A stretch of DNA of 64,000 nucleotides from Alphaproteobacteria bacterium. GTDB taxonomy: Bacteria > Pseudomonadota > Alphaproteobacteria > Rs-D84. How positions within the stretch are numbered: the stretch's first letter is position 1; each line of letters opens with the position of its first letter. The position numbers were made by a program, and so were the translations under genes. Shown piece after piece: positions 28,048 through 36,739 of the stretch. The notes under the pieces are model-generated. The model searched no databases and had not been told where the DNA came from. It saw nothing but the letters and a program-made list of their open reading frames with translations. The stretch spans positions 66,096 through 130,095 of the forward strand of contig JAFQOQ010000009.1 of the NCBI GenBank assembly GCA_017403085.1. The letters run 5' to 3'.

Positions 28048-29657
28048 TGGCAACCCTTAACCGCAATTTTACCGATGAACTGCGCGCCAGATTATCAATT
28101 GTTGATGTAGTAGGGCGACGTGTGCCGTTGGTAAAAAAGGGTCAAAATTATTGGGGCTGCTGTCCGTTTCATAATGAAAAAACACCCAGTTTTTCTGTTA
28201 ATGAAGAAAAAGGATTCTATCATTGTTTTGGGTGTGGCGAACATGGCGATATTATTTCTTTTACAATGAAAGTAAATAATATGGATTTTCGGGCCGCAAT
28301 CCAAGAATTAGCCAACCAAGCCGGTGTAAAAATGCCGGACTATAAACCACGCGATCCACGCGTTGTGCAACGCGAAGAATCACTGTTTGATATATGCGAA
28401 AAGGCCGCACAGACATATGTCGAAAAACTTTTTACGCCAGATGGCGCGCATGCATTAGAATATATAAAACAACGCGGTTTTACAGACGATATGATAAAAA
28501 AATATCGTATCGGATATGCGCCACGAAATAATATTATTGCAAATAAATATGCAGATTCTAAACATTTAATTGAGGCTGGTTTATGTCGGCGCGGCGAATA
28601 TGGTATGTATGACTTTTTTCGCGATAAGTTAATGTTTCCTATATTTAATCCCAAAGGTAATGTTGTTGCGTTTTCTGGGCGTTCATTAGATGGCAGCGAA
28701 CCTAAATATATAAACACAACAGATACAGATATATTTCATAAACGCAGAACCGTATTTGGATTTAATTTTGCACGTGACGCAATACATCGCGCAAACAGAA
28801 CAATTGTTGTCGAAGGACAAATCGACGCAATAAAAATGCAATGCGGTGGATTTCCAGAAACCGTTGCGCCATTGGGGACGGCATTAACCGAAGATCATAT
28901 TAGTTTGCTGTGTAAATCTAATCGTAATATAACGTTTTGTTTTGATGGTGATAATGCGGGACAAAAGGCCGCTGCGCGCGCATGCAGTATTATTATGCCG
29001 TTTGCACGTGATACATCTGATATAAAATTTGCATTTGTGACAGGTGGCAAGGACCCTGATGAAATTTTAAAATCCCAGGGACAAGACGCCATGCGCAAGA
29101 TTATAGACGATGCGGTGCCACTGGTTGATTTTTTATGGAATTTAACAAATGCAAGTTTTGTTGTTTCAACCCCGGGCGGACGCAGCCAGGCAGAAAAATT
29201 CTTGAAAAAAGAAATTGATAAAATCACAGATCCTGATTTTAAATCTGAAATAGAAAAAGAATATAACGCACGTAAATTTAATTCGTGGCACAAGTGGAAA
29301 CGCACGGATTCCGCCGTACAGATAAAATTGCCTGATATTGATACAATTACAAAAAATACGTTGGTTTATATTGTAAATACGTTCCCAGAATTGGGCGAAC
29401 GATATATGGATTTTTTAGGGACATTGAACATCGATTTTGATGGAAATGCCGCAGATTTAAATTTAGATCTGACTGCGGCTGAAAAATATATAGTTTCATT
29501 AAAAATTCAACGTCATTTAGAAAAACTGAATACACAAAAACAAAATTTGATGACACAATTATTGTCCGGTGACGAAGGTGTTCGTAATCAGATTTCACAA
29601 ATTGATGAAGATATAAAAAAATATCAGCAAAAATTAGACACACTAATTTCAATGTAA
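28047..29657 (+). CDS. dnaG: DNA primase
   Basis: 536 aa. CHC2 zinc domain (CPFHNEKTPSFSVN...FHCFGC-type, residues about 38-65), DnaG core with FSGRSLDG and Toprim (VVEGQIDAI, FDGDNAGQKAA). The C-terminal DnaB-interaction region is short and divergent. Makes RNA primers at the fork. Normally next to rpoD in alphaproteobacteria; here it is followed by a palindromic terminator and no rpoD. Confidence 0.95.
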   Translation: MATLNRNFTDELRARLSIVDVVGRRVPLVKKGQNYWGCCPFHNEKTPSFSVNEEKGFYHCFGCGEHGDIISFTMKVNNMDFRAAIQELANQAGVKMPDYKPRDPRVVQREESLFDICEKAAQTYVEKLFTPDGAHALEYIKQRGFTDDMIKKYRIGYAPRNNIIANKYADSKHLIEAGLCRRGEYGMYDFFRDKLMFPIFNPKGNVVAFSGRSLDGSEPKYINTTDTDIFHKRRTVFGFNFARDAIHRANRTIVVEGQIDAIKMQCGGFPETVAPLGTALTEDHISLLCKSNRNITFCFDGDNAGQKAAARACSIIMPFARDTSDIKFAFVTGGKDPDEILKSQGQDAMRKIIDDAVPLVDFLWNLTNASFVVSTPGGRSQAEKFLKKEIDKITDPDFKSEIEKEYNARKFNSWHKWKRTDSAVQIKLPDIDTITKNTLVYIVNTFPELGERYMDFLGTLNIDFDGNAADLNLDLTAAEKYIVSLKIQRHLEKLNTQKQNLMTQLLSGDEGVRNQISQIDEDIKKYQQKLDTLISM

Positions 29658-29665
29658 AAAAATAA

Positions 29666-29712
29666 AACACCGGCTTTTTTGAACATTTTTATCAAAAAGG
29701 CCGGTATTTTTA
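29666..29712. repeat. palindromic repeat copy 1, acting as terminator after dnaG
   Basis: ACCGGCTTTTTTGA pairs with TCAAAAAGGCCGGT around ACATTTTTA: 14 pairs including one G-U, followed by ATTTTT. The same sequence recurs at 30721-30768, in a decayed form inside the gene at 32128-32166, and more loosely at 33140-33245. Confidence 0.7.
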
Positions 29713-29738
29713 ACAAATTGATTCGGTTTATTAAGTTA

Positions 29739-29767
29739 TTGACATAAAATATTTTTGTGCTAATAAT
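29739..29767 (+). promoter_or_regulatory. promoter of the radical SAM gene, leaderless
   Basis: TTGACA (29739-29744), 17-bp spacer, AATAAT (29762-29767); ATG 29775 begins 7 nt after the -10 and has no SD. Confidence 0.55.
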
Positions 29768-29774
29768 AAATATT

Positions 29775-30722
29775 ATGAAAAGATTATTAACACGCGATGA
29801 ATTTTGTTATTGGTTGGATAACAATTTTACATGGTCGCCTTTTTTTAAGATTACTAATTTGTGCAATTATTGTTGCGCACATTGTTGCGAACGCAGTTCC
29901 CCGAACGAGGCACCAACATTTATCCCAATGGCAGATATTCGCGCAATCACAGAACAATTTAAATATGTAAAAAACAAAATGCCAGTTGCTGTGGTTAGTG
30001 GTGGCGAACCAATGATGACATATAAACACGTGCCATATTATATTCCACAGATAATGAAGGTATTACACAAGGCCGGATTTGCAATTGAATTAAAGACAAA
30101 TGCAGGATGGGTACTGACAGATGCAGCCGACAGGATTTTTAACGACCAAACCGAATTCTTTGCAAAAAATCCACATGCGTATTTTTCGTATCATCTGTCA
30201 CTGGACAGATTTCACCCACAATCATTAAAAACAACCGTGGAATTCTTACGATGGTATTATGAAAACGATAGAATATCAGACAAGGCAAGCGTACATTTGT
30301 TCTTTGATGATGCGCAATTTGTGACTGATACTTTTATGAGCCTGGCAGATAAATATAATATTATGCTAGATATGGAACGCAGACCAACAAATGAATTTGC
30401 TAAAATTGGGGCAAATTTATTCAGCGGCAAAGAAAAGTACATTGTTATTGAACCATATTCTGGTATTGATAATCGTGGTCGCGCACGCGATAATGGTATT
30501 TGGACAAAACAAAATACGATTTTAAAATCTTTTTCAAACGCGGGCGATACACACGCAATAACATTTGATAATAATGGGTATTCTTATTTTGACTGCGCCA
30601 GCGACCGTGTGAAAGTACCATACAGAAACCAACGCGGAAAAATAAAAACAATAGAACAGATAAAACGCGAACTGTTTAATTTGTTATACGACAAATACAT
30701 CATCGAAGAAACACAAAAATAA
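29775..30722 (+). CDS. radical SAM protein of unknown function
   Basis: 315 aa from ATG 29775. C-x3-C-x2-C cluster motif (CNYCCAHC, residues about 30-37, followed by an extra Cys), the SAM-binding VVSGGEPMM, and a beta-barrel-like core with SYHLSLDRFHP. There is no C-terminal SPASM-type Cys cluster, only an isolated FDCASDR near the end. No precursor peptide or partner enzyme lies beside it, so the reaction is unknown. It stands alone between two copies of the palindromic repeat. Confidence 0.8.
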   Translation: MKRLLTRDEFCYWLDNNFTWSPFFKITNLCNYCCAHCCERSSPNEAPTFIPMADIRAITEQFKYVKNKMPVAVVSGGEPMMTYKHVPYYIPQIMKVLHKAGFAIELKTNAGWVLTDAADRIFNDQTEFFAKNPHAYFSYHLSLDRFHPQSLKTTVEFLRWYYENDRISDKASVHLFFDDAQFVTDTFMSLADKYNIMLDMERRPTNEFAKIGANLFSGKEKYIVIEPYSGIDNRGRARDNGIWTKQNTILKSFSNAGDTHAITFDNNGYSYFDCASDRVKVPYRNQRGKIKTIEQIKRELFNLLYDKYIIEETQK

Positions 30723-30768
30723 AACACCGGCTTTTTTGAATATTTTTATCAAAAATGCCGGTATTTTT
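30721..30768. repeat. palindromic repeat copy 2, terminator between convergent genes
   Basis: ACCGGCTTTTTTGA / TCAAAAATGCCGGT around ATATTTTTA, with one mismatch in the stem, followed by ATTTTTT. Nearly identical to copy 1. Serves the radical SAM gene and ychF. Confidence 0.7.
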
Positions 30769-30783
30769 TAACATTTTTATTTT

Positions 30784-31863
30784 CTAGTTATTAAACAAGA
30801 AATGACAAATGTCACCAGGTTGCATGATATAATCACGGCCGACCAGACGCATTTTGCCAGCCTCTTTAACCGCAACTTCGCCGCCCAATGAAATAAAGTC
30901 AGATGGTGATATTACTTCGGCACGGATAAAACCTTTTTCAAAATCTGTATGGATTTTACCAGCCGCCTGGGGGGCAGTCATGCCGACAGTGATTGTCCAT
31001 GCATGCGCTTCTTTTGGGCCAATTGTGTAATATGTTTGCAGGCCAAGTGTTTTGTATCCTGTCTTGATAACCTGGTCCAGACCAGATTCAGATAACCCCA
31101 GGTCATCTAAGAACATTTTCCTTTCGTCTGGGTCAATAATCTGGGATATTTCCATTTCTATCTTTGATGAAATGACCAAAACATCTGCAACATCACCAAA
31201 TTTTTGTTTTACCATATCAGAATATTTATTCCCGGTGGCGGCCGCAGATTCTTCGACGTTGCATACATAAATTACAGGTTTGGTTGTCAGCAAATTAAAT
31301 GGTGTTGAATCAATTTCCGCCATACGGGCCGGTATAAATTTTTCCAGATTTGCCTTTATCGCGTTTGCGTCAGCCAATAATTTAATTGCATCTTTATCCA
31401 GACCACGTGCCTTTTTTTCCAGATTTTTAATCTGTTTATCAATGCTTTCAAGATCAGCCAGCATCAATTCTGTTTCGATTGTTTCAATGTCGGCCAACGG
31501 GTCAATACGACCATTAACATGCACAATATCATCGTTTTCAAAACAACGAACAACATGAATTATTGCGTCTGTTGATAAAATATTGCCCAAGAATTTATTC
31601 CCAAGACCTTCGCCCGCAGACGCGCCCTTGACCAGGCCCGCGATATCAACAATTTCAAGTTGGGTCGGTATGATTTTTTGAGAACCTGCAACACGCGCCA
31701 ACGCATGCAATGTCGCATCAGGTACAACAACACGGCCCGTGTTTGGTTCGATTGTGCAAAATGGATAATTTTGCGCATCGGCGGCGGCACTTTGTGTCAA
31801 GGCGTTAAATAATGTAGATTTACCAACGTTTGGCAGGCCTACAATTCCACAATTGAATCCCAT
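30784..31863 (-). CDS. ychF: redox-regulated ATPase YchF (Obg family)
   Basis: 359 aa from ATG 31863 (SD AGGA; an upstream in-frame start lacks one). P-loop GLPNVGKST near residue 8, DIAGLVKGAS, and NVEES in place of the usual NKXD (YchF binds ATP through NxxE). C-terminal TGS domain (QTYYTIGPKEAHAW..., IHTDFEKGFIRAEV). Ribosome-associated. Divergent from the SufD-like gene with only 27 bp between starts. Confidence 0.96.
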   Translation of the reverse strand: MGFNCGIVGLPNVGKSTLFNALTQSAAADAQNYPFCTIEPNTGRVVVPDATLHALARVAGSQKIIPTQLEIVDIAGLVKGASAGEGLGNKFLGNILSTDAIIHVVRCFENDDIVHVNGRIDPLADIETIETELMLADLESIDKQIKNLEKKARGLDKDAIKLLADANAIKANLEKFIPARMAEIDSTPFNLLTTKPVIYVCNVEESAAATGNKYSDMVKQKFGDVADVLVISSKIEMEISQIIDPDERKMFLDDLGLSESGLDQVIKTGYKTLGLQTYYTIGPKEAHAWTITVGMTAPQAAGKIHTDFEKGFIRAEVISPSDFISLGGEVAVKEAGKMRLVGRDYIMQPGDICHFLFNN

Positions 31864-31881
31864 AATTAAATCCTTTATAAT
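31853..31881 (+). promoter_or_regulatory. promoter of the SufD-like gene inside the ychF start, near-leaderless
   Basis: TTGAAT (31853-31858), 17-bp spacer, TATAAT (31876-31881). ATG 31891 is 9 nt beyond the -10, leaving a leader of about three bases and no SD. The -35 lies within the first codons of ychF on the other strand. Confidence 0.55.
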
Positions 31882-31890
31882 GGTCACAAT

Positions 31891-32559
31891 ATGTCATACA
31901 TGTGGAATGAATTCAACATAAAAACCATGCGCGCGGAAACTATTGTTTATCGCGATGGTGTGTATTGTCCTGATTTATCAACATTGGAAAACAAGCCAAT
32001 AGATAAAAAATACGATTTACCTGTTCATATTATATATGTTGGTGAAATTTCAGGTGAAAATAATCTGAGTGTAAATATTACATGCCAGGATCAACAGGTG
32101 GTGTTGAGTGTAAATGTAAAAAATAAAAAGCCGGCTTTTTTGAACATTTTTATTAAAAACACCGGGAAAAATTCAGAAATTCGTGGAACGGTATTTTTAG
32201 AAAACAATTCTGAATTAAAATATAATTGTGTGGCGCATCATATGTGTAAAAATACGGCTATTTTGATAAAAAATAAACTTTTAGCCGGAAAAAAATCGGT
32301 ATCGGAATTATCTGGGGTGGCAATAATTGATACAAATTGCCCGGGGTGCGCGTCTGATGTTGGATTTGTTGCGATGGCCGACGAAGGCGCCAAAATTATA
32401 TTTAAGCCAGAACAAAGAATAAGTGCAGAACCATTGTCTGCGGAACATAGCGCGGCAATATATCGCCCGTCAGATTTTCAAATTCAATACCTGCGTGGCG
32501 CGGGTTTATCCGGGGCCGAGGTTGATTTAGCCATGAAGGAAGCCTTTATGAGTGAATAA
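31891..32559 (+). CDS. SufB/SufD-like protein, short
   Basis: 222 aa. The C-terminal half (LSAEHSAAIYRPSDFQIQYLRGAGLSGAEVDLAMKEAFM) looks like the end of SufB/SufD beta-helix Fe-S scaffold proteins, and the middle alternates short beta strands; the protein is about half the usual length. No sufC, sufB or sufS is adjacent. Residues about 79-92 (KPAFLNIFIKNT) are encoded by a copy of the dispersed palindrome. Family call moderate; SufD activity is inference. Confidence 0.55.
   Translation: MSYMWNEFNIKTMRAETIVYRDGVYCPDLSTLENKPIDKKYDLPVHIIYVGEISGENNLSVNITCQDQQVVLSVNVKNKKPAFLNIFIKNTGKNSEIRGTVFLENNSELKYNCVAHHMCKNTAILIKNKLLAGKKSVSELSGVAIIDTNCPGCASDVGFVAMADEGAKIIFKPEQRISAEPLSAEHSAAIYRPSDFQIQYLRGAGLSGAEVDLAMKEAFMSE
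32128..32166 (+). repeat. palindromic repeat copy 3, in frame inside a coding region
   Basis: Shares 23 identical bases with copy 1 (CCGGCTTTTTTGA then ACATTTTTAT) and a matching right arm AAAAACACCGG. The stem is partly decayed, as expected under coding constraint. Resembles in behaviour the Rickettsia palindromic elements found inside ORFs. Confidence 0.6.
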
Positions 32560-32836
32560 AATTTCAATATGTAATATAATTTGCATGTCATCAGGTGGAG
32601 CAACCCTCACAAGCACAATACGTTGTACCCAGAATCCGCTTATAAACAATATGGTATGCAGTGGTTGTTCCCAGTGTCCAAATCACAAGGATGGCACAAC
32701 ACCAACATCTGCCGCAGGCAGTATGGATATTACAGATTGCTATGTGACAACAAACCAAACATGGACAGAAACGGATGCGTCTGGGACAAAAACCAGTCGA
32801 TTTAAATCAACATGTTCATATAAGGAAAATGAATAA
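32552..32836 (+). CDS. Cys-rich protein fragment, possible remnant of a surface protein
   Basis: 94 codons from GTG 32552, overlapping the stop of the previous gene; ATG 32585 is an alternative. No SD. Residues 35-90 carry CSGCSQCPN...ITDCYVT....CSYKE, a Cys-rich repeat style seen in large secreted proteins of related bacteria (inference). It may be a decayed 3' end of such a gene. A terminator follows, which supports past or present expression. Confidence 0.4.
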   Translation: MNKISICNIICMSSGGATLTSTIRCTQNPLINNMVCSGCSQCPNHKDGTTPTSAAGSMDITDCYVTTNQTWTETDASGTKTSRFKSTCSYKENE

Positions 32837-32863
32837 AAAAAACCGCCGATTGGCGGATTTTTT
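32834..32863. terminator. bidirectional terminator beside rpmJ
   Basis: CCGCC-GATT-GGCGG flanked by A8 and T6 runs; works for rpmJ on the minus strand and the upstream ORF on the plus strand. Confidence 0.7.
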
Positions 32864-32996
32864 ATTTCTTCTTAAAGCCCTGTTTTGCTTTGAACTTTGG
32901 GTTCGAAGGGTCAATTAAGATAACTTGCTTTCCACGACGGATTTGTTTTACATTACCGCGTTTCTTCCAAGCCTTTAAGGAACTTAAAAATTTCAT
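32862..32996 (-). CDS. rpmJ: 50S ribosomal protein L36, cysteine-free form
   Basis: 44 aa: begins MKFLSSLKAWKKRGNVKQIRRG and ends NPKFKAKQGFKKK, matching L36 with its usual NP.FKARQG end. The zinc ligands of the standard form are absent, as in many alphaproteobacteria. SD AAGGAT before ATG 32996. Monocistronic. Too short for routine ORF lists. Confidence 0.92.
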   Translation of the reverse strand: MKFLSSLKAWKKRGNVKQIRRGKQVILIDPSNPKFKAKQGFKKK

Positions 32997-32999
32997 ATC

Positions 33000-33309
33000 A
33001 AAATCCTTTTTACATGGCGATTATAAACATATTTTTTGAAAAATCAAATAATAATATTAATTATTGTTGTTTTTGTAGGCCCTGTTGAAATTGTTGAAAA
33101 TAGTTTTTTAGTTTTTTATAAACAAATTTTCAACAATAAAATGCCGGGATTTTCCGGCTTTTTTGACGGTTTGTTGAAAATTAGACCGGTTAAATTAACA
33201 GTTGAAAAATACCGGTGTTTTTAACACTTTTAACAAAAAAGGCCGATTGCTTTTTGTGCTTGTTGAAAATTGTTGAAATTGTTATAATTCATATACCCAG
33301 GGGAGAATA
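33000..33309. repeat. repeat-rich gene-free region upstream of virB3
   Basis: Contains TTGTTGAAAATT-like units near 33068-33085, 33171-33182 and 33261-33278, an inverse copy near 33125-33136, plus two degenerate CCGG palindromes (33143-33188 and 33211-33245) related to the dispersed repeat. A 62-codon open frame here has no SD or family resemblance and follows the repeats, so I do not call it a gene. Confidence 0.5.
33263..33291 (+). promoter_or_regulatory. candidate promoter of virB3-virB4
   Basis: TTGTTG, 17-bp spacer, TATAAT, the -35 and spacer being made of the TTGTTGAAA repeats. An SD AGGGGAG follows before ATG 33310. Confidence 0.45.
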
Positions 33310-33606
33310 ATGAAACAGCAAGTATTAAAAGCATTGGCAAATCCTGCGCATATTTTATATGTGCCATATACGTTGGCCGTAATAAATTTTGCCGTGCAGT
33401 TTGTCGGTTTTGTTATTCTGTTTGTAATCGGATTGGTGATTTGGGGCGCAGAATCACCAATCGAACCATTGTATTTTCTGATTTCTGTAATCGCAGTACA
33501 TTCAATAATGGCTATCTTTGCAAAACGAGAACCACAATTAGGACAAATTGTCACTGCAAAAATACAATTGTTTAAGAAAAAAATACCAAGGAAATTGGCG
33601 GCGTAG
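33310..33606 (+). CDS. virB3: type IV secretion protein VirB3
   Basis: 98 aa with two adjacent TM segments (VIVILFVIG-like, residues about 22-70) in a VirB3 layout: short N-terminus with NPAHILYVPY, then hydrophobic hairpin and a basic tail. Directly before virB4. Inner-membrane component of the T4SS. The rest of the machine (VirB6, B8-B11, D4) is not in the window, the scattered pattern seen in Rickettsiales. Confidence 0.8.
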   Translation: MKQQVLKALANPAHILYVPYTLAVINFAVQFVGFVILFVIGLVIWGAESPIEPLYFLISVIAVHSIMAIFAKREPQLGQIVTAKIQLFKKKIPRKLAA

Positions 33607-33608
33607 AT

Positions 33609-36029
33609 ATGATTGACGGATTTTTTGATTATTTCGCAGGCAGCGGTTTTCAGCTGACATTGTTTATTTTGGCAATGGCAGTGCTGTTTGTTTTTATTGT
33701 GCTGTTGATTTATATTCCAACATTGGTTAAACGTGTTTTTCCGCGTTTTGGTTATGCAAAATATGCCAGTTATTTGCCGTTTGGTACGGTGTTTAATGAT
33801 GATTCTATGCAATTGACAGATGGCAGTTTAATTCGCGTGTTCCGTGTGTCTGGGGTGCAAACCAGTATGCAGGATGAAAAAACAAAAGAAAAATTCTTGG
33901 ATTTGCGGGCGCAATTGTTTAATCAAATTCGTGACCCAAATGTTGTTTTGCGGTTCTATATGACACGTGATGCGGCAGATGAAAATACAAATTATGAATT
34001 CGATCAGCCGGTATTACAGCGTATTTATAATAAATGGCGCGGTCAGGGGTTAAAGATTTTCTTGAATAACTATTATATCGTTTTGTCTGTTGCGGGTAAC
34101 GATACACGGGCGAAATTAAATCAGTATTCAAATTATATAGAATCTATATTGGCGGCATATAAGCCAAAGGTTTTGAAAAATAATAGCGCGGATAATATGG
34201 CGCGATTCTTTGGCCGGATTTTGTCACCAATTTCAAAACCAGAACCAAAAAAAGCAGATAATAATATTGCAAGTTTAGTGACTGTTGATGATGTTGAATT
34301 CTTGGATAATGGCTTGGTTAGGTACTTAAGTGGCGGGGCGCAATCTTTTGCGGCAATGTTGTCGTTTAAAATGTCGCCGGATTATCTGGATGAAGAATTT
34401 TTTGATACAATATCGACTATTCAGACAGAAATGATTTGTATGAATGGGTTCCGTATTATGGGGGCCGCAGATGTTCAAAATGTAATTCGGCAAAAACGTA
34501 GTACCGCAGAAGAAAATTCTGATTCAACCGAAGAACAAATTTCGTCCGCGCAAAGTGCAATGGATGAAAATGTGTCAGGAAATCAAAGCCTGGTAAATTA
34601 TTATCCGCTGTTTGTGCTGTTTGGTGCAACGCCAGATGATTTGGAAAAAAGTATCGCGGAATTTAAAAAGATTTCTGCGTCGTTTGGTATTTCGCCAATT
34701 GTTGAAACATTTGCATCGCAAGTGTCTTGGTTTGCACAAATCCCGGGGTTTGATGTTTTTCCACGAAGTTTTAAATTGCTGTCACGTACGGCGGCGATAT
34801 CTATTCCGATGTCCAGTCAGCCGCGTGGGGTTACAAATTCTGATTGGGGCCCAGGGCCATTGGTTGTATTCCCAACAGCCCAAGGAACACCGTATCAATT
34901 CCAATTCCATGTGTCGGATAAGCCGGCCGCGGTGGCACATACATTGACAATTGGGCCAACGGGTGGTGGTAAAACAACGTTGTTCTCGTTCTTGATTGCG
35001 CAAAGTTTGCGTCACCCAAAATTAAAAGCGTTCTTTTTTGATAGAAATAAAGGGGCGGAAATATTTACACTGGCCGTTGGTGGTAAATATGTGACGATGC
35101 AAGGTAAAGAAAAAAATGCAGACCCAATGGCAGAATCATTTAATACCAGATTAAATCCGTTAAAAATGCCAGATACGGCGGCAAATCGTGCGTTCTTGCG
35201 TCGGTGGTTTGCAATTATTTCTGGGCAAAATGATGCGGCGTCTGCGGATGAAATTGCGCGTGCGGTATCGGTTAATTTTGATTATTTGTCTGATAAAGAT
35301 AAGTTATTGAAAAACCTGTGGGAAAGTTGTTTTTCGTCGTCCGGAAATATGCGGCCTGCGTTGAAAAAGTGGATTGATCCGTTGCAATATGGCGACATGT
35401 TTAACGAAGAAAGTGATACATTGGATTTGTATTCAAGACTGACTACGTTCGATTTTACAGATATTCTGCAAGATGAAACGTTGGCACCGGCGGTGATTTC
35501 TTATATATTGCACAGAATTAACAATATTACTGTGTCTGGGGGAAATCCGTCTTTGATTATGATTGACGAAACCGCACCAATGTTGGAAAACAAAATGTTC
35601 CGCGATAGTTTTATTGCAGGATTACAAGAAGGAAGAAAAAATCGTCAGGCATATATGGCGGCGTTCCAGCGTGCAAATGTGCTGGATAAACTGGGGATTG
35701 GTGATGTTGTGCGCGGTCAGGCGCAAACAGTATTGTTCTTTAGAAATCCTGGGGCCGATTTGGCAGATTATTCGCACTGGAATTTAAATCCGTTGGAAAT
35801 GGCATTTATTCAAGGGCGCGCGTATCCAAACCTGAAGCGGGCGTTATTGTTATCGCGGCCTGTGACGGGTGAATCTGTGATTTTAAATACTGAATTGGGC
35901 GGATTGGGAAACATGTTGCGCTTGTTTGAATCAGGGCGGTCGTCTGTGTTGTTGGCAGAAGAATTGTATAAAATGTATGGTAATAATTTTGTCGATGAAT
36001 ATTTGAAAAAGCAGGGTGCCGCAGACTAA
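33609..36029 (+). CDS. virB4: type IV secretion ATPase VirB4
   Basis: 806 aa. N-terminal CagE/VirB4 domain, then the FtsK/HerA-like motor with Walker A GPTGGGKTT near residue 448 and Walker B SLIMIDETAPML, and the FFRNPGAD region typical of VirB4. Energises substrate or pilus subunit transfer at the inner membrane. Starts 2 nt after virB3. Codes for GT-rich codons like the following genes. Confidence 0.95.
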   Translation: MIDGFFDYFAGSGFQLTLFILAMAVLFVFIVLLIYIPTLVKRVFPRFGYAKYASYLPFGTVFNDDSMQLTDGSLIRVFRVSGVQTSMQDEKTKEKFLDLRAQLFNQIRDPNVVLRFYMTRDAADENTNYEFDQPVLQRIYNKWRGQGLKIFLNNYYIVLSVAGNDTRAKLNQYSNYIESILAAYKPKVLKNNSADNMARFFGRILSPISKPEPKKADNNIASLVTVDDVEFLDNGLVRYLSGGAQSFAAMLSFKMSPDYLDEEFFDTISTIQTEMICMNGFRIMGAADVQNVIRQKRSTAEENSDSTEEQISSAQSAMDENVSGNQSLVNYYPLFVLFGATPDDLEKSIAEFKKISASFGISPIVETFASQVSWFAQIPGFDVFPRSFKLLSRTAAISIPMSSQPRGVTNSDWGPGPLVVFPTAQGTPYQFQFHVSDKPAAVAHTLTIGPTGGGKTTLFSFLIAQSLRHPKLKAFFFDRNKGAEIFTLAVGGKYVTMQGKEKNADPMAESFNTRLNPLKMPDTAANRAFLRRWFAIISGQNDAASADEIARAVSVNFDYLSDKDKLLKNLWESCFSSSGNMRPALKKWIDPLQYGDMFNEESDTLDLYSRLTTFDFTDILQDETLAPAVISYILHRINNITVSGGNPSLIMIDETAPMLENKMFRDSFIAGLQEGRKNRQAYMAAFQRANVLDKLGIGDVVRGQAQTVLFFRNPGADLADYSHWNLNPLEMAFIQGRAYPNLKRALLLSRPVTGESVILNTELGGLGNMLRLFESGRSSVLLAEELYKMYGNNFVDEYLKKQGAAD

Positions 36030-36050
36030 TAAACAAAACAGAAGGAAAAA

Positions 36051-36665
36051 ATGTTAAAAAGGGGATTTCTGGTTTTGTTTTTGTGTATGGGTGGGGCGGC
36101 GCTTGCCGATGATTGTATTGCGTATAAATTAAAACCACGTGTGTTTATTGATGTGCCAAATTGGGAAAAGCAGGTGGTGCAACCAAATCAGCCAATGAAT
36201 CTGTGGCATGGTAATGTTGTGGCAACAATGGTTGATAATTACGATATTATCGCAGATATTACACCGGTTGAAGATGGGTTTTGTGTTGGACTAAAAACAG
36301 TAAATGCAACTGTTGGATATGATAATTTTTTGGTGAAAATTGATATGCGACATGTGCCGAATTCATGTGCGTATAACGCCGTGTTGGCGCATGAGCAAAA
36401 GCATATCAATACATATTTATCTGTAATAGATGATTTTAAGGCGGATTTGCAACAGTCTATATTTTCAGCCGCAGATTCTGTGATGCCGGTTTTTGTTAAA
36501 GAAAAAGATGATTTTGACAGGGCGGTAGATATGTTAAACGATGAATTACAGTCGCATCCTGATTTAATTCTGGTTAAGCAAAAAATAAAAGCCGCAGAAG
36601 AAATTAGAAACAAGGATATCGACAAGCAAGAAGATGGACGCCAACTAAGCGTGTGTTTTGAATAA
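36051..36665 (+). CDS. secreted protein with HExxH-like motif
   Basis: 204 aa. Signal peptide residues 1-20 (LVLFLCMGGAALA). Around residue 116 the sequence VLAHEQKHINTYL holds an HExxH zinc-binding motif (HEQKH) of the kind seen in DUF922-type putative peptidases; Cys at about 22, 80, 106 and 203 could form disulfides. SD GAAGGAA, 21 nt after virB4, so possibly a periplasmic accessory of the T4SS. The function is inference. Confidence 0.65.
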   Translation: MLKRGFLVLFLCMGGAALADDCIAYKLKPRVFIDVPNWEKQVVQPNQPMNLWHGNVVATMVDNYDIIADITPVEDGFCVGLKTVNATVGYDNFLVKIDMRHVPNSCAYNAVLAHEQKHINTYLSVIDDFKADLQQSIFSAADSVMPVFVKEKDDFDRAVDMLNDELQSHPDLILVKQKIKAAEEIRNKDIDKQEDGRQLSVCFE

Positions 36666-36739
36666 ATTCCTGTGCCATTTATATATTGATTTTTTTAAGA
36701 GTTTTGGGCTAGTATCAAATATATCTAAAAGGATTTGAT

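Noticed and set aside
33036..33224. 62-codon plus-strand frame upstream of virB3
   Set aside because: Made of repeats and degenerate palindromes; no SD; not protein-like.
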